Source: Opitutus sp. GAS368 (GTDB lineage Bacteria; Verrucomicrobiota; Verrucomicrobiia; Opitutales; Opitutaceae). From it: 36,374 bases of DNA. Position numbers and translations under genes: made by a program. The notes under the pieces are model-generated. The model saw only the letters and a program-made list of their open reading frames with translations, did no database searches and was not told where the DNA came from. Location: assembly GCA_945871085.1 (NCBI GenBank), contig CAMBVX010000023.1:1-36374 (forward strand). Direction: 5' to 3'. Position 1 is the first letter of the stretch, and every line of letters starts with the position of its first letter. Shown in pieces: positions 25,906 through 33,319 of the stretch.

Positions 25906-25999
25906 ACGCGTTGGGTTGTAGTAAAGTCCGCGCGATGCGCAAGCGGCCACCGTAGAACCTCAAATATCCACCGCCCCGCGCACTCGCGATTTACCCATC

Positions 26000-26024
26000 C
26001 GCTGGTTCAACAATTGAGCCAGCG
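26000..26024. promoter_or_regulatory. Palindrome, candidate operator of the sialic acid locus
   Basis: GCTGGTTCAA (26001-26010) and TTGAGCCAGC (26014-26023) form an inverted repeat with nine of ten matching bases around a CAA spacer; one more C-G pair flanks it. It lies 56 bases upstream of the nanM-like ATG in the region divergent to the FmdB gene. Symmetric sites of this size are typical for dimeric GntR- or LacI-type regulators, and such a regulator is encoded two genes downstream. Binding is not shown. Confidence 0.5.
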
Positions 26025-26080
26025 CTCCCCCGCTTGCCTGCGTCAGCTGGCTGCGCCATCCGTTTTCCGTTCCCTCACCT

Positions 26081-27163
26081 ATGCCCCCTCTCACCGCCAC
26101 ATTCTTTCTCATCACCCTCGCTCTGACCGCGAGCCTGCGCGCCCAGCCCACCGCCGCCATGATCAATCCGCTGCAGTGGGAAGAACTGCCTGCCCTGCCG
26201 GACCGCGAGGGTTTTGCCGGCAGCTATGCCGGTGTGAGCGGGGGCGCTCTCCTCGTCGCCGGCGGCGCAAATTTCCCCGCCAAACGCCCATGGGAGGGCG
26301 GCACGAAAATCTGGTATGACCGCGTCTTCGTGCTCGAAGCCACGTCGACCGCGTGGCGCGAGACCGGGCGTTTGCCGCAGGCCGGCGGCTACGGCGTCTC
26401 CATCAACACTCCCGAGGGCTTCGTCCTCATCGGCGGGGGCAATGCGTCCCACAATTTCAACGAAGTCTGGCTGGCGGGTTGGGCGGTCAATTCCCTCACG
26501 TTCACCGCGTGGCCTCGTCTACCCAAACCGCTCGCGATGGCGGCCGGCGCGCTCGTCGGTCGCGTGATCTACGTCGCCGGCGGGCTCGACCGTCCCGACG
26601 CACCAAAAGCGCAGAACGCATTTTTCGCGCTCGACCTTGATCGTCTTTCGAACGGCTGGCGCGAACTCCCTGGTTGGCCAGGACCGGATCGTTTCCTGGC
26701 GACAGCCGGTGCCCACGATGGTGCCTTTTTTCTCTTCAGCGGAGCACGCCTCGTCGCCGACGCTGCCGCCCCCGGCAAGACTTCGCGCGAATGGCTCCGT
26801 GACGCGTATCGCTACACCTCCGCGACCGGTTGGAAACGCATCGCCGATCTGCCGCGCGTGGCGGTCGCCGCGCCCTCCCCGGCCCCCGCCGTTAATGGCC
26901 GCCTGCTGATCTTCGGCGGTGACGATGGTGCGCAGGCCGCCCTCGCGCCCACGGCCCACCAAGGATTCCCGCGCGACACCCTCGCCTACCGTGCATCGGA
27001 CGACACGTGGAGCCACGTCGGCGAAGTGCCCTTCTCGCTTGTCACGACCACCCTCACGACGTGGCGCGGACAGATCGTCGTGCCCGGCGGCGAAGCCCGG
27101 CCCGGCGTGCGCTCACCCCGCGTCTGGGCTGCGGAATTAAACCTACCTCCCGTCAAAAAATAG
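26081..27163 (+). CDS. nanM: Kelch-repeat sialate mutarotase-like protein (NanM family)
   Basis: A 360-residue protein with a signal peptide (FFLITLALTASLRAQ, cut near PTAA). It has kelch-type blades: WEELPALPDREGFAGSYAG, LLVAGGANFP, WRETGRLPQAGGYGVSI, VLIGGGN, VIYVAGGLD, FFLFSGARLV, LLIFGGDDG and IVVPGGEARP. The KRPWEGGTKIWYD segment and the GFAGSYAG start are characteristic of cyclically permuted mutarotases. NanM speeds conversion between sialic acid anomers in the periplasm after sialidase release. The gene is followed by a GntR-LacI regulator and shares the locus with sialidase and lyase genes, which supports the assignment. The leader is CCGTTCCCTCACCT, without a Shine-Dalgarno. Confidence 0.85.
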   Translation: MPPLTATFFLITLALTASLRAQPTAAMINPLQWEELPALPDREGFAGSYAGVSGGALLVAGGANFPAKRPWEGGTKIWYDRVFVLEATSTAWRETGRLPQAGGYGVSINTPEGFVLIGGGNASHNFNEVWLAGWAVNSLTFTAWPRLPKPLAMAAGALVGRVIYVAGGLDRPDAPKAQNAFFALDLDRLSNGWRELPGWPGPDRFLATAGAHDGAFFLFSGARLVADAAAPGKTSREWLRDAYRYTSATGWKRIADLPRVAVAAPSPAPAVNGRLLIFGGDDGAQAALAPTAHQGFPRDTLAYRASDDTWSHVGEVPFSLVTTTLTTWRGQIVVPGGEARPGVRSPRVWAAELNLPPVKK

Positions 27164-27204
27164 TTTCGCCGCCGCGCTGCGCTTGGTGCGTCCTCGGCAC
27201 GCCC

Positions 27205-28287
27205 ATGACGCTGATTCCCCATCGCACCGTCGCCAGTCAGCTCGCCGTGCAACTGCGCACCGAGGTGGAGAAAGGCACGTGGCGCGGTTGGTTGCCCAGC
27301 GAACGCGTTCTGAGCCGCACGCTCCAGGCGAGCCGCAACACCGTGCGCGCGGCGCTCGAACAATTGAAAGCCGAGCGTCTGATCGAACCCGTCCGCGGAC
27401 TTGGTAATCGGGTGGTCGGCGCAGCCCCATCCCCCTCCGCGCCGGTGCCGGCCAAGACCGTCGGCGTGCTCATCCCCGAGCCCATCGGCCGTCTGCGCCC
27501 GCTCATCGCGCTGTGGATCGACGAACTGAAGGATCTGCTCGTCGAGGAAGGTTACCGACTCCGCATCCACGAGGGCCGACAATATTATCAGACCAATCCG
27601 GCCCGCGCCCTCGAGCGACTGGTTGGCCAACACCCACACCGCGCGTGGGTCCTCACGCTCTCGTCGGAGGCGATGCAACGCTGGTTTGCGCGGCGCGGTG
27701 CCCCTTGCCTCGTCGCTGGTTCCACCTACCCGGACGTGACCCTGCCGCACTACGATTTAGACTACCGGGCGATTTGCCGGCACGCCGCCGGTGCGCTCCT
27801 GCGTCTCGGTCATCGCCGCCTCGCGCTGCTCAACCGCGAATCGCGGCGCGCCGGCGACGTCGGCAGTGAACGCGGATTTCTCGAAGGCGTGCGCCAATCG
27901 ACGCACACCGACGCCACCGCCGATATCGCCTACCACCGCGATGACGTCGAGTCAGTCGCACGCGCTCTGCGCTCCCTGCTCGACCGGAAAAACCCACCGA
28001 CTGCCCTCGTCGTGAGCAATTCCTACGCTTACCTCTCCACCGCCAGTCTCCTCGCCCAACGCGGGCTGCGCGTGCCCCAGGACATCGCGCTCATTTCGCG
28101 CGACGATGATCCGTTTCTGGCTTCGCTCGTCCCTGAGCCGGCGCGCTACCGCGTCGATCCGCATACGTTCGCCAAAAAAATCGTCGGATCACTTCGGCAG
28201 ATGCTCAACCGCAGCCCCGCCTTGCGTTCGCCCGCCCTGCTGCTGCCGAAATTTATCGTGGGTGGGTCCACGGCGGCGCGGCCGTAG
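27205..28287 (+). CDS. GntR-type HTH / LacI-type sensor hybrid transcription regulator
   Basis: A 360-residue regulator from ATG 27205 (MTLIPHRTVASQLAVQL). Residues 1-75 form a GntR winged helix (GWLPSERVLSRTLQASRNTVRAALEQLKAERLIEPVRG). Residues about 85-355 are a LacI-family periplasmic-binding-type sensor (VGVLIPEP, LDYRAICRHAAGALLRLGHRRLALL, VPQDIALISRDDD, and the C-terminal dimer segment). This GntR-LacI combination (AraR-like) is common in sugar loci. It is 41 bases after nanM and probably controls the sialic acid genes through the palindrome at 26000-26024. The TAG stop is provided by repeat copy B. Confidence 0.88.
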   Translation: MTLIPHRTVASQLAVQLRTEVEKGTWRGWLPSERVLSRTLQASRNTVRAALEQLKAERLIEPVRGLGNRVVGAAPSPSAPVPAKTVGVLIPEPIGRLRPLIALWIDELKDLLVEEGYRLRIHEGRQYYQTNPARALERLVGQHPHRAWVLTLSSEAMQRWFARRGAPCLVAGSTYPDVTLPHYDLDYRAICRHAAGALLRLGHRRLALLNRESRRAGDVGSERGFLEGVRQSTHTDATADIAYHRDDVESVARALRSLLDRKNPPTALVVSNSYAYLSTASLLAQRGLRVPQDIALISRDDDPFLASLVPEPARYRVDPHTFAKKIVGSLRQMLNRSPALRSPALLLPKFIVGGSTAARP

Positions 28288-28360
28288 GACGAGGTCTCCG
28301 ACCCCGCCCTCGTCGCACACGGACTGCGCGAAAAAGAGCGGGTCAGAGACCCCGCCCTAC
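28284..28360. repeat. Long imperfect inverted repeat (copy B) between the regulator gene and the lyase gene
   Basis: The left arm 28284-28310 (GTAGGACGAGGTCTCC and so on) and right arm 28335-28360 (reverse complement begins GTAGGGCGGGGTCTCT) differ by four substitutions and one extra C. The loop (28311-28334) shares the octamer CACGGACT with copy A (6165-6248). The left edge TAG (28285-28287) is the stop of the regulator gene; the right edge ends 16 bases before the convergent lyase stop codon. Arms of A and B agree at most positions, showing one repeat family. Confidence 0.85.
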
Positions 28361-28375
28361 GCCAAACTTCCGTCG

Positions 28376-29302
28376 TTACGCGACGGGCCGACAGGCGAAA
28401 TCAAAGAAACCGATCTCGGTTAGTTGCGCCCGCAGCGTGGTCAGCTGCGCCGCGCTGGGTTGCGCCAACGGCAATCGCACCGGACCGCAATCAACGCCGA
28501 GCATCGCCATGAGCGCCTTCGAGGCCGCGAGGTGGGTGACGCCGACGCCGTTACAAATCGCGATCATCTTGATCGCCGTGTCCTGCAACGTCCGCGCCGT
28601 GACCTCATCGCCGGCCTGGTGCGCCGCGAGCACACGGAGGTAAAGCGGGGCCGCGTAGTTGTAGGTGCTGCCCACGGCTCCCCGGGCACCGGCTTTCCAG
28701 CCTTCGAGCAATAATTCGTCGCGACCGAAAAGAATATCAAAGCGACCGCCCGCCGCAGTGACGCACGCGTTGTAGTCTGGAAAATCTTCATAGGTGTATT
28801 TCACGCCCACGAGGGTCGGAATCCGCTCGGCTGCCTTGGCCAGAAACTCCGCCACCGGCAGCGTCACGCCGGTCATTGAGGGAATGTTGTAGTAGTAAAA
28901 TGGCAGGGACGGCGCGGCGGAGGCAACCGCCTCACACCAGTCGACGAGTTCGTCCGTATTGCGCGGTTTGAAAAACATCGGAGCCAGCGCGGAGACCGCC
29001 GCCGCGCCGATTTTCTCCGCATGGGCGGTGAGTTTGCGGGCGTCTTCGAGGCACGTGTGACCGACGTGGACGATCACGGGCAGACTCTTGTCGGCGGACT
29101 CCACCCATTTGGCGGAAACGGCCAGACGCTCCTCCAGCGTCAGCGAAAGCCCCTCACCGGTCGTGCCACACACGAAGGCGGCGCTCACGCCGTTTTCCCG
29201 CAGGAACCGCGCGTAGGTCGGGATGACGTCGAGATTGATCGAGCGATCAGCGTTGAAGGGCGTGAAGGGTGCGGCGACGAGGCCGCGGAATCGATTTTGC
29301 AT
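28376..29302 (-). CDS. nanA: N-acetylneuraminate-lyase-like aldolase (DHDPS superfamily)
   Basis: A 308-residue class I aldolase from ATG 29302 (MQNRFRGLVAAPFTPF). The GTTGEG pyruvate motif is at residues 46-51, the Tyr138 motif is YYYNIPSMTGV, and the Schiff-base Lys168 is in VGVKYTYEDF. The VGVKYT segment and YNIP resemble N-acetylneuraminate lyase rather than the biosynthetic DapA (which here is a separate gene at 12413-13300 with IKEAGG). NanA splits sialic acid to N-acetylmannosamine and pyruvate in the cytoplasm. It follows the eroded sialidase by 20 bases. An ATG-free upstream extension of 15 codons is open but not expected. A related aldolase specificity (for example another keto-acid) cannot be excluded. 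Confidence 0.82.
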   Translation of the reverse strand: MQNRFRGLVAAPFTPFNADRSINLDVIPTYARFLRENGVSAAFVCGTTGEGLSLTLEERLAVSAKWVESADKSLPVIVHVGHTCLEDARKLTAHAEKIGAAAVSALAPMFFKPRNTDELVDWCEAVASAAPSLPFYYYNIPSMTGVTLPVAEFLAKAAERIPTLVGVKYTYEDFPDYNACVTAAGGRFDILFGRDELLLEGWKAGARGAVGSTYNYAAPLYLRVLAAHQAGDEVTARTLQDTAIKMIAICNGVGVTHLAASKALMAMLGVDCGPVRLPLAQPSAAQLTTLRAQLTEIGFFDFACRPVA

Positions 29303-29322
29303 GGAAGAAAGGGAGGGGCGAA

Positions 29323-30108
29323 TCAGGGAGCAGGGAGTGCGATGCACACGAAGGTGATGCGTCCGTAAGCACGTTTCTCACCGTTCTCGTAAAGGGAGCC
29401 GACGGTGTCGGGAGCCAGCGGAACAAGAGTGGAGTAGGCCGACCGACCGGGCGCGAGCACGGCCTGTTCACGCAAGGTCATTCCGTCGTCGCCACTCGTT
29501 TTCACCGTAAGCTGGAGGCGAGACTGGGCGGCGGGAGTGGGGGAAATCAAATGGCCGCCCGCGCCGGGCTTCGTCTCGTGGCGGATCAAACTCGCCTGAC
29601 ACACCGGCTCGACGAGCCGGTCGGCCGCGGTAATTTCGGACCGCGTCGCGCCGCCAGCTGTGCTCGGCGCGTGGGCGTGCACGGTGCGACCGTGATTCGA
29701 GCGCATGTTCATCATGAGCGTGCCGCGACCGTCGAAGAGTTCCGCCACCTGGCACATATTGACCTTCGGGCGAATGGGGGCGCCGACCTTCCTCGCCTTG
29801 CCGTGATCGGTCGAGTTGGAAATCCACACCGTGCCCGTGCCCTGGGCCATGCGGGCGGCGATCTCGCGCTCGCCATCGGTGCCGAGAGGGTGCGGGCGGA
29901 GCAGCCAGAGTGTGCCGGTGGACTCGTCGAGAACGGGGCACGGATTGCCGCAGGTATTGTCGGCGGCGTCCCCCACGACTTGTTGCGCGCTCCAAGTGAG
30001 GTCGCCATTTTGGCCGGACGTGAAGACATCACGCTGCTCGACGGCGGGCGCGGCAACGGCGGCGGTGCAGAGCACGAAGAAAGTGAAGAGGACTTTGCGA
30101 TGGAGCAT
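29323..30108 (-). CDS. Eroded sialidase homologue with internal deletions, probably inactive
   Basis: A 261-residue single open frame with a signal peptide (VLFTFFVLCTAAVAA). It begins like a BNR sialidase (VFTSGQNG), but the next normally conserved 40-50 residues, which hold the RIP motif Arg and the catalytic Asp, are missing: the text jumps to DLTWSAQQVV, then NTCGNPCPVLDE. A second gap follows STDHGKARKVG; about 70 residues with the ATGPG segment are absent before NMCQVAELFDG, where the catalytic Glu (normally NECxVxE) is Met. The third Arg region (QSRLQLTV) and nucleophile Tyr (GRSAYSTLVPL) remain, and EPVCQASLIR is intact. Sialidases of this family normally have 370-390 residues. It is in frame, so it might still be expressed, for example as a binding protein. 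It stands between TonB receptor 1 and nanA. Confidence 0.75.
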   Translation of the reverse strand: MLHRKVLFTFFVLCTAAVAAPAVEQRDVFTSGQNGDLTWSAQQVVGDAADNTCGNPCPVLDESTGTLWLLRPHPLGTDGEREIAARMAQGTGTVWISNSTDHGKARKVGAPIRPKVNMCQVAELFDGRGTLMMNMRSNHGRTVHAHAPSTAGGATRSEITAADRLVEPVCQASLIRHETKPGAGGHLISPTPAAQSRLQLTVKTSGDDGMTLREQAVLAPGRSAYSTLVPLAPDTVGSLYENGEKRAYGRITFVCIALPAP

Positions 30109-30176
30109 GGCAGGATGTGCGGGGAAGAGTCGAAGTTGGCGTGACCGACCTCACGCCGCTCCGCCTCCAGCCTTTC

Positions 30177-33100
30177 CTAGAACCGGCCCTTGAGCCCGAT
30201 GGTGATGATTGAGCCGAGTTCCTGGCGGCGGCGCTTCTTCAGGTATTCGGCGGCGCCGGGCGGATACTGCGTGTTGTCGATGTTGAAGCCGGGATCGTTG
30301 ATGTCGGTCATCGAGCCAAAGATCGCGAGCTGCTTGGTAAGGCTGAACTGAGCATTGAGGCCGACGCGGAGACGCTCGCCCTGGTAGTTAAAGGTTTCGG
30401 CGGGGATCCCGTTCGCGGTGCTGACGCCAACGGCGCCCTGACGCGTCTCGCCTTGATAGGTGAAGGTGAGCTTCACGTAGAAACGCGGGCGCACGAAATT
30501 GATGCCGCCGGCGTAGTTGCTCGGGGCGAAGGCAGAGAAGTCGGCTTGGTCGCCACCGCGGAGCCGAAGCCTGGTGGCGTTAGCGAAAATCTGAAAGCCG
30601 CGAGCCCACTGCGGGAGAAAGAGAAGCTGTTGATTGTAGGCGAACTCGAGGCCGGTGATGCGCGCGCTGCCACCATTCCTGAGCGTGGTGATGTCGTAGC
30701 CAAGGTAGAGCGGGTCGTCCGGGAGGCCGTAGCGATCGAGCAGCTCGGGCGTGGCGTCGGTCGTGACCGAGTCGAAGAAATCCTTGATGTTGCGCTGGAA
30801 CACGCCGACGGAGCCGTAGCCGCCCTTGATCTGGTAAGACTCGAGTGAGAGCTCGTAGCCGCGGGCGATCCACGGTTTCAGGCCGGTGTTGTTCACCGTG
30901 ATCGTCGGATTCGCGACGGTCGGCTCGGAGATCGCGCTGCCGGGAATGATGTTGTTGAGATTCGGCCGGGCGATGGTCTGCGAGTAGGCACCGCGGAGAA
31001 GGAGATTTTCGGCGAGCGTGTAGGTGAGGTTCAGGTTCGGATAGAAATCGTGGTAGGTGCGGATCGCGCGGGTGCCACGCTCCGTGTAGCGCAGGCGGGC
31101 CCGGGCGAGGACGTCGGTCGTGAGCAGCACGGGTTGAATGCCGGCCTGCGCGGCGTTGCCGTCAACGAGCGTGCCAGTGGCGGTCTTCTGGTATTGCGCG
31201 GTGGGATCGTCGAGCTGGCCCTGGCCGTCGTCCTTCGTCCGCTCGAAACGCACACCACCGACGACGAGCAGACGATTGTTCAGCAGGCGAACATCGCCGC
31301 GCACGTAGCCGGCGGTGATGGTCTCGGCGAGCCTGCGCGAGTTGGCCGTATAGTTCTGGAGGTAGGTCGCTTCGTTCTGCACGAACCAGTCGGGGTGCTC
31401 TTGGAAGAGCCGGTGGTATTTCGGGAGGCTGATCCAGCCGACCTTGTTGCCGAAGAGCGTGGGCGCCTCGTTGATGAAAGCGGTGTCGAAGACGTCGAAG
31501 TTCGACGCGAGCTTGGCGGCGCTCGTGATTTGGCCGTTGGGCGTGAACGTCCACGTCTTCGCGAACGAGCGCGCGTCGCGCACCTGTTGGTCGACGTAGA
31601 CGCCCGTCTTGAACGTGAACGGCAGCGGCGCGGAAAAGCGGCGCGTGAGGTCGAGCTTCGCCGTGCGTTTCTGCGAGCGAACCTTGTTCTGGTTGGACGT
31701 GGGATTGCCGAGCACGAAATTGCCGCCACCGAAGATGTCGACGGGCACGCGCGCGGCATTCGTGGCGGAGTAGCGCACCGGGATGTTCGCATCGCTCTCG
31801 CCGATGCCTTCGCCGCGCAGGATCAGGCCGGTGATGGAGGACGTCGCGGCGTTGAAGTGGCCATTGTCGATGTCGTCGAGGAACGACTCCGAGCGCGAAA
31901 GGGCACCGAGGGCATGGACGGTCCAGGTGTCGCCGCGGTGAACATATTTCACCGTGAGGTGCGTGGTGTCGGCACCGGTTTCCTGATTCGTGCCGGCGCC
32001 CTGGGTGACGGTGCCAACGGCAGTGGCGGCGCCTTGCGTGAAGGTGGCGTTGCCGGCGGCGCCGGCGCCATAGGTGGTGGCGTAGCTGAGGCGCATGATG
32101 TTGTTGGACACGTAGCGGTGCTGGATGCTCGCGCTCAACACGCCGCGCTCGGTGACCTTCCAGTCCGCGCCGGCTTGGGCGGACCAGGACTGGATGACAT
32201 TGGCGAGGCTGAGCCAGGTGCTGGTGCGCTGAAAGCCGTTGTTGAAATTCCAGTCGGCTTGGGTGTCGAGGGCCCCGTCGCGCTCCATCGGCTTCAGGCG
32301 CCACGAGCGCGAGCCTCCGAAGCTGAGGGCGAACTTCCGGTTCACCGGATGAAGGTAGGTGAAATCAAACGACGGCTGTTGGAATTCGGGGCTCAGTTTT
32401 TTCGTGGGGCCGCGTGGGCCGCCGTCGAAGGTGAGTCCGGTGTAGCCGTCGGTGATGAGGTAGACCTTGTAGTCGAAGACCGGGCGCTTCGCCTCAAAGC
32501 CGCTTTTACTGATGATGTTGACGGAACCGCCGATGCCGTTGGCGGGCTGGTCGGGCACGGGGGTCTTGGTGACTTCGATGCGCGAAATGTTGGCCATCGG
32601 GACGTCGAGGAGGGATTGCGTGCGGCTGTTGCCGCGGGCGCTGGCGAGGTCCGCGCCGTCGAGCTGCATCACGGTGTTGCTCTCGGGGAAGCCGCGCAGC
32701 GCCATGGAGCTGGCGGTCTGACCGCCGTCGACGATGCCGACACCGGGGAGGAAACGCATGAGTTCGCCGATGCCTTCGGCGTTGCGGTCGCCGAACTCGT
32801 CGAAGGCGACGATCTGCTTGATGTTGGCGGCGCTCTTGCGCTCGTTCTGCGCGATAGCTTGGGCGCTCATTTCGCGGTCGGCGACGACGTTGTAGGTCGC
32901 GAGCGTGACGACGGAACTCGCGGCAGTGGCACCGGCGACGGCGAGATCGAAATCGCGCTGCGCGACGGCGGCGGCCGTGACCGGCACGACGGCGGTGGCG
33001 GGTTCGAGGCCGACGTAGGACACGGCAAGACGAGCTTCACCAGCGGGCACGCCCGCGAGGCGATAGGCACCGAAGTCGTCGGTTTCTGTGGTGAGCTGCG

Positions 33101-33263
33101 TGCCCTCAACGACGACGCGGGCGGCGCGGAGGGCGCTGCCAGTGGCGGCGTTGAAGATGCGGCCCTCGATCGCGCCGGTGGGGGCGGATTGCGCGCGAGC
33201 GCCGACGGCGACGGCGAAGATGAGTGCGAGGAACAGCGCAGCGAAACGGAGTGGGGCCTTCAT
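30177..33263 (-). CDS. TonB-dependent receptor 1 with N-terminal carboxypeptidase-like domain
   Basis: A 1028-residue outer-membrane receptor from ATG 33263 (MKAPLRFAALFLALIF), with the signal peptide cut near RAQS. Residues about 32-110 are a CarboxypepD_reg-like beta domain (GAIEGRIFNAATGSALRAARV and DDFGAYRLAGVPAGEARLAVS). The plug follows (IVAFDEFGDRNAEGIGELMRFLPGV, then GGSVNIISKSG), then the 22-strand barrel, ending in a terminal aromatic residue (GLKGRF). No SusD partner is nearby, as usual for Verrucomicrobiota. It probably imports sialic acid or oligosaccharides, judged from its neighbours. It follows the intact sialidase after 56 bases and is clearly paralogous to receptor 2 (34626 onward) along the whole shared C-terminal part. 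Confidence 0.9.
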   Translation of the reverse strand: MKAPLRFAALFLALIFAVAVGARAQSAPTGAIEGRIFNAATGSALRAARVVVEGTQLTTETDDFGAYRLAGVPAGEARLAVSYVGLEPATAVVPVTAAAVAQRDFDLAVAGATAASSVVTLATYNVVADREMSAQAIAQNERKSAANIKQIVAFDEFGDRNAEGIGELMRFLPGVGIVDGGQTASSMALRGFPESNTVMQLDGADLASARGNSRTQSLLDVPMANISRIEVTKTPVPDQPANGIGGSVNIISKSGFEAKRPVFDYKVYLITDGYTGLTFDGGPRGPTKKLSPEFQQPSFDFTYLHPVNRKFALSFGGSRSWRLKPMERDGALDTQADWNFNNGFQRTSTWLSLANVIQSWSAQAGADWKVTERGVLSASIQHRYVSNNIMRLSYATTYGAGAAGNATFTQGAATAVGTVTQGAGTNQETGADTTHLTVKYVHRGDTWTVHALGALSRSESFLDDIDNGHFNAATSSITGLILRGEGIGESDANIPVRYSATNAARVPVDIFGGGNFVLGNPTSNQNKVRSQKRTAKLDLTRRFSAPLPFTFKTGVYVDQQVRDARSFAKTWTFTPNGQITSAAKLASNFDVFDTAFINEAPTLFGNKVGWISLPKYHRLFQEHPDWFVQNEATYLQNYTANSRRLAETITAGYVRGDVRLLNNRLLVVGGVRFERTKDDGQGQLDDPTAQYQKTATGTLVDGNAAQAGIQPVLLTTDVLARARLRYTERGTRAIRTYHDFYPNLNLTYTLAENLLLRGAYSQTIARPNLNNIIPGSAISEPTVANPTITVNNTGLKPWIARGYELSLESYQIKGGYGSVGVFQRNIKDFFDSVTTDATPELLDRYGLPDDPLYLGYDITTLRNGGSARITGLEFAYNQQLLFLPQWARGFQIFANATRLRLRGGDQADFSAFAPSNYAGGINFVRPRFYVKLTFTYQGETRQGAVGVSTANGIPAETFNYQGERLRVGLNAQFSLTKQLAIFGSMTDINDPGFNIDNTQYPPGAAEYLKKRRRQELGSIITIGLKGRF

Positions 33264-33319
33264 TGTAGAGGGACGAAGCAAGCGACTTTCGTTTGGCAAG
33301 GAGCAGCAATCGGCCGGAG

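Noticed and set aside
29468-29995. Alternative frame over the eroded sialidase that might restore missing motifs
   Set aside because: I looked for RIP, ATGPG and Asp-box motifs in the other frames and found none, so the loss is a deletion rather than a frameshift.
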